This document shows, piece by piece, positions 17,253 to 32,044 of a DNA stretch of 64,000 nucleotides (its first letter is position 1; each line of letters opens with the position of its first letter). The DNA comes from Aromatoleum toluclasticum ATCC 700605 (lineage in GTDB: Bacteria > Pseudomonadota > Gammaproteobacteria > Burkholderiales > Rhodocyclaceae): positions 248,001 to 312,000 of the forward strand of contig NZ_KB899493.1 in NCBI RefSeq assembly GCF_000378245.1, in the 5' to 3' direction. The notes below the pieces were generated by a model. The model had not been told where the DNA came from. It made no database searches and was given only the letters and a program-made list of their open reading frames with translations. The position numbers were made by a program, and so were the translations under genes.

Positions 17253-18134
17253 TCAGTTCTTCTTGCCTCCGCCGGAATCCTTCATGAACCTGAAGAACTC
17301 AGAGCTCGGATCGACGACCATCACGTCGTTCTTGTTCGCGAAGCTTTCTCGATAAGCCTCGAGGCTGCGGTAGAAGGAATAGAACTCGGGGCTCTGGCCG
17401 TAGGCTTGAGCGTAGGTCGCCGTGGCCTTGGCGTCGCCGCCACCCTTGACCTGCTGCGCCTCTCGGTAGGCTTCCGCGATGATGACCTCGCGCTGGCGAT
17501 CGGCGTCGGCACGGATCTTCTCGGCGATCGCACCGCCCTCGGATCGCAGTTCGTTGGCGACGCGCTTGCGCTCCGCTTCCATGCGGCGATAGACGGACTC
17601 GGACACTTCGAGCGGCAGGTCGACACGCTTGAGGCGCACGTCGAGGATCTGCACGCCGATCTTGCGCGCATCCTGGTCGGCACGAGTGCGCATGTCTTCC
17701 ATGATCTTGTCGCGCGCACCGGACACGACGTCATGCACCGTACGGCGGCCGAACTCCTCGCGCAGGCCCGCATTCACGGTCTGCAGCAGCCGGATGCGCG
17801 CACGCGCCTCGTCACCCGCAACCGAAACGTAATAGAGCTGGGGATCGACGATACGCCACTTCACGAAGTGGTCGACCAGCACGTTCTTCTTCTCGGCGGT
17901 GATGAAGCGCTCGGGCTCCGGCGTATCCATCGTCAGGATGCGGCGGTCGAAGTAACGCACGTTCTGGATCATCGGCCACTTGACGTTCAGGCCCGGCTTG
18001 TCGATAACGTCCTTGACCTCACCGAGCTGGAACACCACGGCGAACTGCCGCTGGTCCACGGTGAACAGCGTCATCGAGGCAAGTACTGCGATCAGCAGCA
18101 GCACACCGGCGAAAATCGGCATCTTGTCACGCAT
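17253..18134 (-). CDS. hflC: Protease modulator HflC
   Basis: The 293-residue protein has one N-terminal membrane anchor (MPIFAGVLLLIAVLASMTLF) and a periplasmic SPFH/band-7 domain (FAVVFQLGEVKDVIDKPGLN; EFGRRTVHDVVSG). With HflK it forms the large complex that surrounds and restrains the FtsH protease. Its start codon overlaps the hflK stop by one base. Confidence 0.96.
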   Translation of the reverse strand: MRDKMPIFAGVLLLIAVLASMTLFTVDQRQFAVVFQLGEVKDVIDKPGLNVKWPMIQNVRYFDRRILTMDTPEPERFITAEKKNVLVDHFVKWRIVDPQLYYVSVAGDEARARIRLLQTVNAGLREEFGRRTVHDVVSGARDKIMEDMRTRADQDARKIGVQILDVRLKRVDLPLEVSESVYRRMEAERKRVANELRSEGGAIAEKIRADADRQREVIIAEAYREAQQVKGGGDAKATATYAQAYGQSPEFYSFYRSLEAYRESFANKNDVMVVDPSSEFFRFMKDSGGGKKN

Positions 18135-19396
18135 CAGCGCTCTCCCCGTTCACGATCGCGCACCATCGCGTCGCGGCTGCGTGAATCCGTCGAACTATCG
18201 GCCCGCGGCGCGGGTGCGGGAGTTGCGGGACCGGACGCCGCCGTGGGGGTCGCGTCATGCGCCCCCTGCGTGGCAGCGCCCTGCATCAACTTGTCGAGCG
18301 GCATGAACAGGAGGTTGCCGTTGCCCTTCGCATCGACCATGACCTTGCTGGTTTTCGACATAACCTGCTGCATCGTTTCGAGATACAGACGCTCGCGGGT
18401 CACTTCAGGCGCGCGCCGGTACTCGGACAGGATCTGCGTGAAGCGGCTCGCGTCGCCTTCCGCGTTCGCGACCACGCGGGCCTGGTAGGCGTTGGCTTCC
18501 TCGATCAGACGCGAGGCCGTGCCGCGCGCGCGCGGGATGACGTCGTTGGCGTAGCCCTCACCCTCGTTGCGCAGGCGCTCGCGGTCCTGGCCAGCCTTGA
18601 CCGCATCGTCGAACGCGGCCTGCACCTGCTCGGGCGGCTGGGCGTTCTGCATCGTCACGCGGCTGATCTGGATACCCGTGTCGTAGCGGTCGAGGATCTT
18701 CTGGATCGATTCGTGCGCCGAGGAGGCCATCTGCTCGCGCCCCTCATAGAGCACGAAGTCCATCTTGCTCTTGCCGACGATCTCGCGCATCGCGGATTCG
18801 GCCGCCTGCATCACCGACTCGTCCGCATAGCGGTTGTTGAACAGGTACTTCTCCGGGCTCGTCAGCACGTACTGCACCGCGAACTGGATGTTGATGATGT
18901 TCTCGTCATCGGTGAGCATCAGCGCTTCGCGCAGCATCTTGTTGCGCTCGGAACCGCGATAGCCGACCTCGACGGTGCGGACACCGGTCAGGTCGACGAC
19001 ATCACTGCTCTCGATCGGATACGGCAGGCGCCAGCGCAGGCCCGGATCGGTGGTCTCGACATATTTGCCGAAGCGCAGCACGACGCCGCGCTGGTTCGCA
19101 TCGACGATGTAGAAACCGCTCGCCAGCCAGATCACGGCGATCAGGCCCAGCAGCGCGCCAATGCCGCCACCGAACTGCCTGAACGAGAGCTGCGGGAACT
19201 GCGGTCCGCCACCGTCGCCACCTCCGCCGCCGCGCGGTCCGCGCTTGCCGCCGAGCATGCCTGACAGTCGCTGATTGAAATCGCGCCACAGGTCCTCGAG
19301 GTCGGGAGGCCCCTGATTGCCTCCGCGCCTGTCGTCGCCGCGCTTGTCGTCGCCATTCCCCTGGTTGTTACCCCAGCGTGGATCGTTGAGAGACAT
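18134..19396 (-). CDS. hflK: Protease modulator HflK
   Basis: The product has 420 residues. A Gly/Asn/Asp-rich cytoplasmic start is followed by a membrane helix (IGALLGLIAVIWLASGFYIV, near residues 85-105) and an SPFH domain (VVLRFGKYVETTDPGLRWRLPYPIE). The C-terminus is Pro/Ala-rich. The ATG at 19396 (MSLNDPRWGNNQG) is preferred because it has an AGGCG box and matches the family start. It lies 14 bp after hflX. Confidence 0.96.
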   Translation of the reverse strand: MSLNDPRWGNNQGNGDDKRGDDRRGGNQGPPDLEDLWRDFNQRLSGMLGGKRGPRGGGGGDGGGPQFPQLSFRQFGGGIGALLGLIAVIWLASGFYIVDANQRGVVLRFGKYVETTDPGLRWRLPYPIESSDVVDLTGVRTVEVGYRGSERNKMLREALMLTDDENIINIQFAVQYVLTSPEKYLFNNRYADESVMQAAESAMREIVGKSKMDFVLYEGREQMASSAHESIQKILDRYDTGIQISRVTMQNAQPPEQVQAAFDDAVKAGQDRERLRNEGEGYANDVIPRARGTASRLIEEANAYQARVVANAEGDASRFTQILSEYRRAPEVTRERLYLETMQQVMSKTSKVMVDAKGNGNLLFMPLDKLMQGAATQGAHDATPTAASGPATPAPAPRADSSTDSRSRDAMVRDRERGER

Positions 19397-19410
19397 TAGA
19401 ACGCCTGTAA

Positions 19411-20571
<1,161 letters not shown>

Positions 20572-20606
20572 GGAGGAACTTGGCGTCCATGGGGCGCCGC
20601 GGGGAC

Positions 20607-20852
20607 TCAGCTATTGCCGTCACCCGAGTCCTGTTGCTGGATGTTGACCGGACGTGCGGGCACGACGGTCGAAATCGCGTGCTTGTACACCATCTGGGTG
20701 ACGGTATTCTTCAGCAGCACGACGTACTGGTCGAAGGATTCGATCTGGCCCTGCAGCTTGATGCCGTTGACCAGATAGATCGCCACGGGGACATGCTCCC
20801 TGCGCAGGGTGTTCAGGAACGGGTCTTGTAGAAGTTGCCCTTTGTTGCTCAT
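20607..20852 (-). CDS. hfq: RNA chaperone Hfq
   Basis: The 81-residue protein starts [20 protein letters not shown], with the Sm1 motif ([20 protein letters not shown]) and the Sm2 motif YKHAIS. The C-terminus is short and polar. It forms a hexamer pairing small RNAs with mRNAs. The open frame extends upstream to 21506, but the conserved start at 20852 is clear; the upstream part is the shadow of der. Confidence 0.97.
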   Translation of the reverse strand: MSNKGQLLQDPFLNTLRREHVPVAIYLVNGIKLQGQIESFDQYVVLLKNTVTQMVYKHAISTVVPARPVNIQQQDSGDGNS

Positions 20853-20950
20853 TTTCAAACCTCGAGGCTGCGTTTTATTGTGAATGTAAAGGATTTCATG
20901 CTGCACTGCCACATTTGTACACGCAATCGATCCCGGTGCGGAGTTGGAAT

Positions 20951-22279
20951 CTAATCTTTGCCAATATACGGATTGTGCGAGGTGCGGAATTGTATCCGCA
21001 ACGGCGTGCCCTGCAGTTTGAACGCCTCCATGAACGTGCGTTCCAGGAAGCGCACGTAGGATGCGGGTATCTGGTCCAGGGCGGCGCCGTGGATCACCAC
21101 GATCGGCGGGTTGTTGCCGCCCTGGTGGGCGTAACGCATCTTCGGCCGGAACATGCCGCTGCGCGGCGGCGCCTGCTTCGCGAGCGCGGTCTGAAGGGTA
21201 CGGGTCAGACGCGGCGTCGACAGGTTCACCATCGCCGCAGCGTAGGCGGAATCGACCGATTTCATGACCGCGGCGACGCCTGCGCCCTTGAGGGCGGAGA
21301 TGTAATGGAAACGTGCGAAGGACAGGAAGCCCAGCTTGTGCTCGATGGCGCGCTTGATCAGTTCGCGGCGGTAGTCGTCCACGCTGTCCCACTTGTTCAC
21401 CGCAACGACCAGGGCACGCCCCGAATCGAGGATGAAGCCGGCGATGTGGGCGTCCTGGTCGGAGATGTCCTGGGACGCATCGAGCACCAGCACGACGACG
21501 TTGCACTGCTCGATCGCCTGCAGCGTCTTGATGACGGAGAACTTCTCGACGGCCTCGAAGATCTTGCCGCGGCGGCGCAGGCCGGCGGTGTCGATGAGCG
21601 TGTAGTTCCGGCCTTCGCGCTCGAACGGGACCGCGATGGCGTCGCGCGTCGTGCCCGGCATGTCGAAGGCAATGACGCGCTCCTCGCCGAGCAGGCTGTT
21701 CACGAGCGTCGATTTGCCGACGTTCGGGCGGCCGACGATGGCGATGCGCGGGCCGCGGCCCTCGGCCTCTTCCGGCTCTTCGTCGAGCGGGAACTCGCCG
21801 AGCACCATGTCGATGAGCAGCTTGACGCCGTCGCCGTGGGCGGCCGACACCGGCAGCGGCGCACCGAGGCCGAGCGCATGGAAGTCGGCGGCGACGATGC
21901 TGCGCTCCATGCCCTCGGCCTTGTTCACGACCAGATGCACGGGGCGCCCGGCGCGACGCAGGCGCGCGGCGATCTGCTCGTCGTGCGGCGTCAGGCCGGC
22001 GCGGCCGTCGACGAGGAACAGCAGCACGTCGGCTTCGGCGATCGCCTGTTCGGCCTGACGGGCCATCTCGTGCATGATGCCGCTCTTGGCGACCGGATCG
22101 AAGCCGGCGGTGTCGACGACCAGATAATCGCGGTCGCCGACGCGGCCGATGCCGTAGTGGCGGTCGCGCGTGAGGCCAGGCTGGTCGGCGACGAGGGCGT
22201 CGCGCGTGCGCGTGAGTCGGTTGAACAGCGTCGATTTACCGACGTTGGGGCGACCGACGAGGACGATGGTGGGTTTCAA
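20951..22279 (-). CDS. der: GTPase Der (double-Era)
   Basis: The 442-residue protein has two G domains in tandem: [18 protein letters not shown] with DTAGF and NKAEG, then [18 protein letters not shown] with [10 protein letters not shown] and NKWDS. A C-terminal KH-like domain follows. It acts in 50S ribosome assembly. The start codon is TTG (22279), giving the conserved [13 protein letters not shown] start; no in-frame ATG lies nearby. Confidence 0.96.
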   Translation of the reverse strand: MKPTIVLVGRPNVGKSTLFNRLTRTRDALVADQPGLTRDRHYGIGRVGDRDYLVVDTAGFDPVAKSGIMHEMARQAEQAIAEADVLLFLVDGRAGLTPHDEQIAARLRRAGRPVHLVVNKAEGMERSIVAADFHALGLGAPLPVSAAHGDGVKLLIDMVLGEFPLDEEPEEAEGRGPRIAIVGRPNVGKSTLVNSLLGEERVIAFDMPGTTRDAIAVPFEREGRNYTLIDTAGLRRRGKIFEAVEKFSVIKTLQAIEQCNVVVLVLDASQDISDQDAHIAGFILDSGRALVVAVNKWDSVDDYRRELIKRAIEHKLGFLSFARFHYISALKGAGVAAVMKSVDSAYAAAMVNLSTPRLTRTLQTALAKQAPPRSGMFRPKMRYAHQGGNNPPIVVIHGAALDQIPASYVRFLERTFMEAFKLQGTPLRIQFRTSHNPYIGKD

Positions 22280-22293
22280 GCGCTCATTCCCGC

Positions 22294-23436
22294 TTAGCGG
22301 GCCTCATACACATGGATGCCGCCATCGCGCGTCTGGACGACGAAGCCGTCGCGCCCGAAACGGCGCGGGTCGGCGGTAACGGAGCTGCTGTCGGCGCGGG
22401 TGCGCGCGGCGAAGCTGCCGTCCTCGCGCTTGAGCAGGTGGACATAGCCTTCGAAGTCGCCGACCGCGACGAAATCACCGACGATCAGCGGGCGCGACAG
22501 CACGCGGCGCGCCAGCGTGTCCTGTTTCCACACGTTCGCACCGCTGGAGCCGTCGAGCGCGTGGACTGCATCGTTGTCGTCGGTGATCACGACGAAACGG
22601 CTGTCGCGATCCATGCCGACGCTGCTGGAGAAATCGCGCGACCACAGCGCATTGCCGTTGGTGGCGTCGAAGCACGCGGCACGCCCTTGGTAGGCGACGG
22701 CGCACAGTTCCTTGCGGCCTATCACCGGCGTTCCGGCGACGTCTGCGACGCGCTCGAGTTCGGTCGCGCCCTTGGGCGTCGCGACAGTCAGCTCCCAGAG
22801 CTGGCCACCGTTGGCGAGGCTCACCGCCACGAGCTTGCCGCCAGGGTAGCCGGCCACGGCGGCCGGACCTTCCAGCGTGACACCGGCAAAGCTGCGCAGC
22901 GACAGCGGCGGCGTCGCGCGCTGGAACACCCACTTGCGCGAGCCGGTGGCAGCATCCAGGCCGATGAGGCGGCTGTCCGAGGAGCGCACGACGACGATGG
23001 CGTCTCCCACCGCGGGGGCGGCGAGCACTTCGGCACCGATCGCGGCACGCCAGCGCTCGGCACCGTTCGCCGCGTCGAGCGCGACGACCTCGCCGGCCGT
23101 GGTAGCCACGACCGCGAGCTTGCCGTTGCTGCCCACGCCTGCGGACAGGCGCTTGGCGGCATTGACCGTCCACACGGCCTTGCCGTCCTTGAAGCGCGCG
23201 ACGGCGCCGTCGTGGGCGGCGGCATAGACGTCCTCACCGACGACCGCGGGCTGGAACACGTAGGGGCCGGACTTGCCGATGCGCGCCTGCCACAGCGGGC
23301 GCAATTCGACCGAGGCCTTGAAGTCGGGCAGTTTGGCCGGCTTCGGTCCCGATTCGGCAAAGGGGTTGAGCGAGGAGCAGCCGGCAAGCAGTGCCAGCGA
23401 GGCCGCGAGGGCAAGCGCGGTGAACGGTCGCTTCAT
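22294..23436 (-). CDS. bamB: Outer membrane assembly lipoprotein BamB
   Basis: The 380-residue protein has a lipoprotein signal peptide with the lipobox L-A-G-C (residues 17-20) and then PQQ-like beta-propeller blades ([60 protein letters not shown]). It is a subunit of the BAM complex that inserts outer membrane beta-barrels. It sits 3 bp after yfgM and 14 bp before der, as in many beta- and gammaproteobacteria. Confidence 0.94.
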   Translation of the reverse strand: MKRPFTALALAASLALLAGCSSLNPFAESGPKPAKLPDFKASVELRPLWQARIGKSGPYVFQPAVVGEDVYAAAHDGAVARFKDGKAVWTVNAAKRLSAGVGSNGKLAVVATTAGEVVALDAANGAERWRAAIGAEVLAAPAVGDAIVVVRSSDSRLIGLDAATGSRKWVFQRATPPLSLRSFAGVTLEGPAAVAGYPGGKLVAVSLANGGQLWELTVATPKGATELERVADVAGTPVIGRKELCAVAYQGRAACFDATNGNALWSRDFSSSVGMDRDSRFVVITDDNDAVHALDGSSGANVWKQDTLARRVLSRPLIVGDFVAVGDFEGYVHLLKREDGSFAARTRADSSSVTADPRRFGRDGFVVQTRDGGIHVYEAR

Positions 23437-23439
23437 CGC

Positions 23440-24087
23440 TCAGCCCTCCAGGGCTTGCTGCTTGACGCGAATGACTTCGCGCAGGGTTTCGCTGCCGTCG
23501 GCGCCTTCCGCCGCCAGCGCATCGAGCGCAGCCTGGTAGGCACTGCGGGCCTCGGCGGGCTTGCCGCTCGCCGCCAGCACGTCGCCGCGGAGGTCTTCGA
23601 AGCGCGCCTTCAGGGCCGGGGCCGGAGCGTTCGTCAGCTGCGCAAGCGCCTGGTCGTAAGCGCCCTCGTCGAGCAGCACGGCGGCAAGGCGCAGGCGGCC
23701 GATGTCCTTCAGCGCGGGGTCGCTGCCCTTGGCAAGCAACCATTCGAGCTGGGCGCGGGCGTTCTTCGCATCGCCCTTGTCGATCTGCACGCCGGCCGAG
23801 GCCAGCGCAGCCAGTTCCGCATAGGCGGATGAGGGGAATTTTTCGATCAGCTGGCCGGCGGCTTCACGCGTCTTCTGCGCGTCGCCCTTCATCATCGCCT
23901 GCTCGAGCGCGAAGTACAGCGCACCAGCGTCGCCGGCCTGCCGGTTCTTGTAATACTGGAAACCCTGCCAGCCGACGGAGGCCAACGCGGCAGCCACTGC
24001 GATCGCAGTCACCAGATTGCCGTACCGGACCCACCAGGCCTTCAGCTCGGAAATCTGTTCCTGCTCTTCGAGGTCATACACTGCCAT
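23440..24087 (-). CDS. YfgM-like tetratricopeptide membrane protein
   Basis: The 215-residue protein has a cytoplasmic N-terminus ([19 protein letters not shown]), one membrane helix ([19 protein letters not shown], residues about 29-47) and a periplasmic TPR-like helical domain. YfgM in E. coli is an ancillary SecYEG partner linked to periplasmic chaperones. It overlaps the end of hisS by 14 bp and runs into bamB. Confidence 0.9.
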   Translation of the reverse strand: MAVYDLEEQEQISELKAWWVRYGNLVTAIAVAAALASVGWQGFQYYKNRQAGDAGALYFALEQAMMKGDAQKTREAAGQLIEKFPSSAYAELAALASAGVQIDKGDAKNARAQLEWLLAKGSDPALKDIGRLRLAAVLLDEGAYDQALAQLTNAPAPALKARFEDLRGDVLAASGKPAEARSAYQAALDALAAEGADGSETLREVIRVKQQALEG

Positions 24088-25393
24088 CGTTTTCCTCTTC
24101 TTCTTCAGTAAATAGACATTCGGCGACGACGTCGCCGAGGGCTTCGAGGGCGACGCGCTGCTGGCCGCCAGGACCGCGCAGGGGCTTCAGGCCGACCTCG
24201 CCCGCCGCGGCCTCGTCGTCGCCGATGACGACAGCGAGCTGCGCGCCACTGGCGTCGGCCTTTTTCATCTGCGACTTGAAGCTGCCGCCACCGCAATGGG
24301 TGAGCACCGCGAAACCGTAGCCGCGCAGCGCCTCAGCCGCACGGAAGGCGAGGCGCTGGGCCTGCTCGCCCATGTGCACGACGTAGACGTCGGGTTGGGC
24401 GCGTTCGATCTCGCCGCCGCCCTCGCGCCACAGAGCCAGCAGGCGCTCGACCCCCATCGCGAAACCCGCCGCCGGGGCGGACTTGCCGCCGAGTTGCTCG
24501 ACCAGCCCGTCGTAGCGGCCGCCCGCGCACACCGTACCCTGGGCACCGAGCCGCGTCGTGACCCATTCGAACACGGTGCGGTTGTAGTAGTCGAGGCCGC
24601 GCACCAGGCGCGGGTTGATGCGGTACGGGATGCCGGCATCCTTGAGCAGGGACTGCACACCGTCGAAGTGCCTGAGCGACTCCTCGCCGAGGAAGTCGAT
24701 CAGCTTCGGTGCCGCCTCGACGAGCTCCTGCAGCTCGGGGTTCTTGGTGTCGAGGATGCGCAGCGGGTTGGTGTGCAGGCGGCGCTTGCCGTCCTCGTCG
24801 AGGCGATCCACGTGCGCGGACAGGTAGGCGATCAGCTCGGCACGGTGGCTCGCACGCTCCTCGCTCGACCCCAGCGAGTTGAGTTCGAGCCTGACGTCCT
24901 CGAGCCCGAGGTCGTCCCACAGGCGCGCGCACATCAGGATGTGCTCGGCGTCGATGTCGGGACCGTCGAAGCCCAGCGCCTCGACGCCGATCTGGTGGAA
25001 CTGGCGGTAGCGGCCCTTCTGCGGGCGCTCGTGACGGAACATCGGCCCGTGGTAGTACAGGCGCTGTGCGCCCGTCGCCAGCATCTTGTGCTGGATCGCG
25101 GCACGCACGCACGAGGCGGTGCCTTCGGGTCGCAGCGTCAGGAGCTCGCCATTGAGGGCGTCCTCGAAGGAGTACATCTCCTTCTCGACGATGTCGGTGA
25201 CTTCGCCGATCGCGCGCTTGAACAGCGGCGTGGGCTCGACGATGGGCATGCGGATCGGGCGGTAGCCGTAGCTGCGCAACCAGTCGCGCACGATGTCTTC
25301 GAAATGTTCCCAGGCCTCGGCGTCGTCGGGCAGGATGTCGTTCATCCCGCGCACGGCCTGCAGCGTCTGCATTACAGGTTTCTTTTCAGTCAT
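24074..25393 (-). CDS. hisS: Histidine--tRNA ligase
   Basis: The 439-residue class II synthetase has motif 1 around [17 protein letters not shown], motif 2 [19 protein letters not shown] (near residue 110), the histidine-specific [29 protein letters not shown], and motif 3 [12 protein letters not shown]. The C-terminal anticodon-binding domain is present. It lies 11 bp after ispG. Confidence 0.97.
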   Translation of the reverse strand: MTEKKPVMQTLQAVRGMNDILPDDAEAWEHFEDIVRDWLRSYGYRPIRMPIVEPTPLFKRAIGEVTDIVEKEMYSFEDALNGELLTLRPEGTASCVRAAIQHKMLATGAQRLYYHGPMFRHERPQKGRYRQFHQIGVEALGFDGPDIDAEHILMCARLWDDLGLEDVRLELNSLGSSEERASHRAELIAYLSAHVDRLDEDGKRRLHTNPLRILDTKNPELQELVEAAPKLIDFLGEESLRHFDGVQSLLKDAGIPYRINPRLVRGLDYYNRTVFEWVTTRLGAQGTVCAGGRYDGLVEQLGGKSAPAAGFAMGVERLLALWREGGGEIERAQPDVYVVHMGEQAQRLAFRAAEALRGYGFAVLTHCGGGSFKSQMKKADASGAQLAVVIGDDEAAAGEVGLKPLRGPGGQQRVALEALGDVVAECLFTEEEEENDGSV

Positions 25394-25404
25394 AGGTGGA
25401 CGGT

Positions 25405-26661
<1,257 letters not shown>

Positions 26662-26667
26662 TTCAGC

Positions 26668-27690
26668 TCACTCCAGGGTGAATCTTGCGACACTGACGCG
26701 TACGTGCGGCTTCAGGTCGTACGGCTTGCCGCGGTAGTCGAGGGACACCTGTCTGGCGTTGCCGACGACCAGCGCGAAGGGCGGCTTGCCCTGCACGGTG
26801 CGCGAGCTGCCGGCGCCATTGACACCCGAATAGACGATGGAACCGCGCGCATCGCGCACCTCGATCCACGATTCGCCTTCGAAACGGAACACGATGTGCT
26901 CGACGCCCTCGGCGGGCGCTGCGGCCGGAAGCGCGGTAGCGGCCGGCGCCGTTGCAACCGGTGCCGTAGCTTGTGCGGCGGGAGCTGCCGGCGGGACGCC
27001 CGGCGCGGCCGCGGGGGCCGGCGCAGGAAGTGCTGCCACAGAAGCTGCTGCAGCGGGAGCACCCGCAGGCGCGGCTGCCGGCGCAGGCATTGCCGGCGCT
27101 ACCGGGGTGGCAACCGGAAGCGAGGGCACGACACCACTCGCGGCGAGCGCGGATTCCGACACCTGGCCTTGCGGCGCCGCTGCGGCGCTGGTCACGGCGG
27201 GAGTCAACGGCGCTGCCGATTCGACGACGCCTTCTGCGACTTCGGCATTCTCCGCAGGCATGCGGAACCAGTCGAAGTACCAGCCCACGAGCACGACGAG
27301 CAGGAGCGCACCGGCGATCAGCCCGACGGGGATCTGCATCGAACGCCCGCCGCTGCCGCTGGGCATGACGCCTATGGCATTCGATACCGGCGCGAGTTCC
27401 ACGGTTTGCGGCATGACGTCGGACTCGAAGGCGGCAAGCACGGCCGCCGGATCGACACCGAGATAGCGGGCATAGTTGCGCAGGAAGCCGCGCGCAAACG
27501 CCGCGCCGGGCAGGAGATCGAGCCGCCCCGCCTCCATCGCCTCGATCTGCCGGCTGGTCAGCTTGAGGGAATGCGCGACGTCGCTTGCCGTTTCGCCGCG
27601 GATTTCGCGCAACTGCCGAAGTTGCGCGCCCATCTCGGCAGCCAGGTCGGACGATGCCGCCTCCTGCCGGTCCAGATGCACTTCTGTCAC
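26668..27690 (-). CDS. rodZ: RodZ-like helix-turn-helix membrane protein
   Basis: The product has 340 residues. A cytoplasmic HTH domain (LRQLREIRGETASDVAHSLK, about 25-100) is followed by one membrane helix (LIAGALLLVVLVGWYFDWF, about 122-140), a long Ala/Pro-rich periplasmic linker, and a C-terminal DUF4115 beta domain (EGVEHIVFRFEGESWIEVRD). RodZ links MreB to the cell-wall elongation machinery. The start overlaps the end of the pilF-like gene by 4 bp. The order pilF-rodZ-ispG-hisS is conserved. Confidence 0.88.
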   Translation of the reverse strand: MTEVHLDRQEAASSDLAAEMGAQLRQLREIRGETASDVAHSLKLTSRQIEAMEAGRLDLLPGAAFARGFLRNYARYLGVDPAAVLAAFESDVMPQTVELAPVSNAIGVMPSGSGGRSMQIPVGLIAGALLLVVLVGWYFDWFRMPAENAEVAEGVVESAAPLTPAVTSAAAAPQGQVSESALAASGVVPSLPVATPVAPAMPAPAAAPAGAPAAAASVAALPAPAPAAAPGVPPAAPAAQATAPVATAPAATALPAAAPAEGVEHIVFRFEGESWIEVRDARGSIVYSGVNGAGSSRTVQGKPPFALVVGNARQVSLDYRGKPYDLKPHVRVSVARFTLE

Positions 27691-28487
27691 TCGTAATTTC
27701 CCTGAATCATCGTCTGGTATTCGGGACTGTCGGCGAAGCGGCCGCGCAGCTGTGCCGCGTAGCTGGCTTCGGCGTCACGGTTGCCCAGGCGGCGCGCGGT
27801 GCGCAGTCCCAGCCACACCGATTGCGGCGTCGGTTCGCCCTGCTGGTGCAGGTCGACCAACAGGGCGCTCGCGACGTTGTAGACACCGCGCCGGTATGCG
27901 ATGCCGGCGAGCTGGTAGATCGCCTGACGGTTCGCCGGATCGGCCTGCACGGCGCGGCGGAACTCCGCCTCCGCCGCAGCGTCGTCGCCTTGGCGCAGAT
28001 GGCACAGGCCCGCGTTGGTGTAGGGCCGCGTCGGGGTGCGGTAATACGGGTTGCGCGCCGACGAGGCGAGGCGCGCCAGGCCGTCCTGCGGGTTGCCGTT
28101 GAGACACTGGAACCAGCCGAAACTGTTGTTGAATTCCGGGTCGTTGGGCGCGATCTCGAGCGCTCGCCTGAAGTTCTCGCGCGCCGAGTTGGGATCGTCG
28201 ATGGCCATGTACACGAGCCCTATCAGGTGATAGGCCGGCGCGTAGCTGGACTGACTCTGCAGCGCCACGCGCGCTTCGTCGAGCGCCACGGCGTAGTTGC
28301 CGAGCTGCAGGTATGCCGCACCCAGCTCGGCGTGCACCTTGGCCGTCGCCTCGCCCTTGCCCGACACCGGCGTGTCCGCCACGGGACGATCCGCGAGCGG
28401 CGTGCCGGCGGCGTTCATGGTGGCGTTGCAGCCGGCAAGCGCCAGCACCAAGAGCGGAAGCGACAGCTTCACGAAGAGCCGGGTCAT
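27687..28487 (-). CDS. pilF: PilF/PilW-type TPR lipoprotein
   Basis: The 266-residue protein starts [20 protein letters not shown], with the lipobox L-A-G-C. It carries about five tetratricopeptide repeats ([40 protein letters not shown]). PilF pilots the PilQ secretin to the outer membrane for type IV pili. The ATG at 28487 overlaps the rlmN stop (ATGA); the frame stays open to 28946, but that part is the rlmN shadow. Confidence 0.9.
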   Translation of the reverse strand: MTRLFVKLSLPLLVLALAGCNATMNAAGTPLADRPVADTPVSGKGEATAKVHAELGAAYLQLGNYAVALDEARVALQSQSSYAPAYHLIGLVYMAIDDPNSARENFRRALEIAPNDPEFNNSFGWFQCLNGNPQDGLARLASSARNPYYRTPTRPYTNAGLCHLRQGDDAAAEAEFRRAVQADPANRQAIYQLAGIAYRRGVYNVASALLVDLHQQGEPTPQSVWLGLRTARRLGNRDAEASYAAQLRGRFADSPEYQTMIQGNYE

Positions 28488-29617
28488 GCACGATCCTCCA
28501 TCGGTTTGACAAGGCGAACGGTACGGCGCGTGCGGTCCTGAACCTGCCCCGCGAGCTGGCCGCACGCGGCATTGACGTCGTCGCCGCGGGTCTTGCGGGT
28601 GGTCGTGACGATGCCCGCATCGATCAGGATACCTGCAAAGCGGCGTATGCGTTCGGGCTGGGAGCGGTCGAACCCGGAATTCGGGAAGGGGTTGAACGGA
28701 ATCAGGTTGAACTTGCACGGCACGTCGCGCACGAGGGCGACGAGCGCGCGCGCATGCGCGTCGGAGTCGTTGACGCCGTCGAGCATGACGTATTCGAAGG
28801 TGACGAAGTCGCGCGGGGCGCGTTCCAGATAGCGCCGGCACGCGGCCATCAGCTCGCGCAGCGGGTACTTCTGGTTGATCGGCACGAGGCGGTCGCGCAG
28901 CGCGTCGTCGGGCGCATGCAGCGACACGGCGAGCGCGACCGGGCATTCGTCGCGCAGGCGGTCCATCGCCGGGACGATGCCGGAGGTCGACACGGTGACG
29001 CGGCGGCGCGACAGACCGTAGGCGTGGTCGTCGAGCATCAGGCGCAGCGCGGTGACGACGTTGTCGAAGTTCGCGAGCGGCTCACCCATGCCCATCATGA
29101 CGACGTTGCTGATGACGCGGCCGTTATCCGGCTCGCCCTCGGCGTCCTTCGCGCCGGCCGGCGTCGAGGTGCCGCCCAGCAGCTTGTTCGCGAGCCACAG
29201 CTGGCCGATGATCTCGGCGGCCGAGAGGTTGCGGTTGAAGCCTTGCTTGCCGGTCGAGCAGAAGGCGCAGTCGAGCGCGCAACCGGCCTGCGACGAGATG
29301 CACAGGGTGCCGCGATTGGTCTCGGGGATGAATACGGCCTCGACCGCGTTCGCGCTGCCCACGTCGAGCAGCCACTTGCGGGTGCCGTCGGCGGATACGG
29401 TGTCGCGGATGGCTTGCGGCGGGCGGATGCACGCCTCCTGGGCGAGCTTCGCGCGCAGGCTCTTCGCGACGTCGGTCATGTTGTCGAATTCGGTTTCGCC
29501 GAAGCGGTGCATCCAGCGCATCACCTGGCGCGCGCGGAAGGGCTTCTCGCCGCGCTCGGCAAACCAGGCGACGAGGCCGTCGACGTCGAAATCGAGCAGA
29601 TTGACCGGTGTTTCCAT
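28484..29617 (-). CDS. rlmN: Dual-specificity RNA methyltransferase RlmN
   Basis: The 377-residue radical SAM enzyme has the cluster motif C-A-L-D-C-A-F-C in [20 protein letters not shown] (near residue 110), [13 protein letters not shown], and a conserved cysteine near the C-terminus (NAACGQL). It methylates C2 of A2503 in 23S rRNA and A37 in some tRNAs. It follows ndk, as in many proteobacteria. Confidence 0.96.
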   Translation of the reverse strand: METPVNLLDFDVDGLVAWFAERGEKPFRARQVMRWMHRFGETEFDNMTDVAKSLRAKLAQEACIRPPQAIRDTVSADGTRKWLLDVGSANAVEAVFIPETNRGTLCISSQAGCALDCAFCSTGKQGFNRNLSAAEIIGQLWLANKLLGGTSTPAGAKDAEGEPDNGRVISNVVMMGMGEPLANFDNVVTALRLMLDDHAYGLSRRRVTVSTSGIVPAMDRLRDECPVALAVSLHAPDDALRDRLVPINQKYPLRELMAACRRYLERAPRDFVTFEYVMLDGVNDSDAHARALVALVRDVPCKFNLIPFNPFPNSGFDRSQPERIRRFAGILIDAGIVTTTRKTRGDDVNAACGQLAGQVQDRTRRTVRLVKPMEDRA

Positions 29618-29645
29618 GTATTTCCTGTGCTGCCCTCAAAATGCA

Positions 29646-29679
29646 ATCGGCCCGCGACGCACGAAGTGCGCGGGCCGAT
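29646..29679 (-). terminator. Hairpin after ndk
   Basis: On the minus strand ATCGGCCCGCG pairs with CGCGGGCCGAT around a 12-nt loop that can itself pair, followed by TTGCATTTTG. It is a probable terminator or attenuator between ndk and rlmN. Confidence 0.6.
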
Positions 29680-29702
29680 GCGCGGGCGTAGCCCTGAGAG
29701 GC

Positions 29703-30128
29703 TTAGCGGGCGTAAACGTTCATTCCGGGGAAGAAGAACGACACCTCGACCGCGGCGGTTTCCGGCGCGTCCGAACCGTGAACGGCGTTGGCGTCGATCG
29801 AATCGGCGAAGTCGGCGCGGATGGTGCCCGCAGCGGCCTTCTTCGGGTCCGTGGCGCCCATCAGGTCACGGTTCTTGGCGATGGCATTCTCGCCTTCGAG
29901 GACCTGGATCATCACCGGGCCGGAAATCATGAAGGACACCAGATCCTTGAAGAAGGGGCGCTCCTTGTGCACGGCGTAGAACTGGCCGGCCTCACGCTCG
30001 GACAGGTGCACCATCTTCGAGGCGATGATCTTCAGGCCCGCATCCTCGAAGCGCTGGTAGATCTTGCCGATCACGTTCTTGGCGACGGCGTCGGGCTTGA
30101 TGATGGACAGGGTGCGTTCGATAGCCAT
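29703..30128 (-). CDS. ndk: Nucleoside diphosphate kinase
   Basis: The 141-residue enzyme equilibrates NDPs and NTPs. It has the start [20 protein letters not shown] and the active-site histidine in [12 protein letters not shown] (near residue 117). The start at 30128 is chosen by family alignment; the frame is open further upstream. Confidence 0.97.
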   Translation of the reverse strand: MAIERTLSIIKPDAVAKNVIGKIYQRFEDAGLKIIASKMVHLSEREAGQFYAVHKERPFFKDLVSFMISGPVMIQVLEGENAIAKNRDLMGATDPKKAAAGTIRADFADSIDANAVHGSDAPETAAVEVSFFFPGMNVYAR

Positions 30129-30287
30129 TTGAAAAAACTCCGGTTTGAATCGGTCAGCGAAAAATTGGGCGCAAAAAGCGTAGCTCGTGATTCTAGCAGT
30201 TTTTCTTGACAGGCTCCCAGCGCACCGAAAACGGCACGCCTGCCTCAGCCCCGTCAGACAGTCGCTTTTTTTGCACTGCAGCAAGCG

Positions 30288-30303
30288 TGGCGCGCTTCTT
30301 GCG
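30288..30303 (+). promoter_or_regulatory. Sigma-54-like promoter of nifA
   Basis: TGGCGC-GCTTC-TTGCG (GG-N10-GC). The ATG of nifA lies 27 nt after the -12 element. It differs by one base from the minus-strand promoter of the gene at 32045-32614. No TGT-N10-ACA or NtrC dyad was found upstream, so the activator is unclear. Confidence 0.55.
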
Positions 30304-30329
30304 GAAGACCATGGCACAAACAGGGAAAT

Positions 30330-31982
<1,653 letters not shown>

Positions 31983-32044
31983 CGGTGGATTGCTTCGATC
32001 CGCCCGCGCCCGGGGGCTCCGTAGGTGGGTGGCTCGTGGGCCGC

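Noticed and set aside
28488-28946. Longer start for the PilF-like protein
   Set aside because: The added part is the shadow of rlmN, and the lipoprotein signal peptide begins exactly at 28487.
30206-30211. TTGACA upstream of nifA as a sigma-70 promoter
   Set aside because: No acceptable -10 box lies 16-18 bp downstream; the GG-N10-GC core at 30288 is a better candidate.
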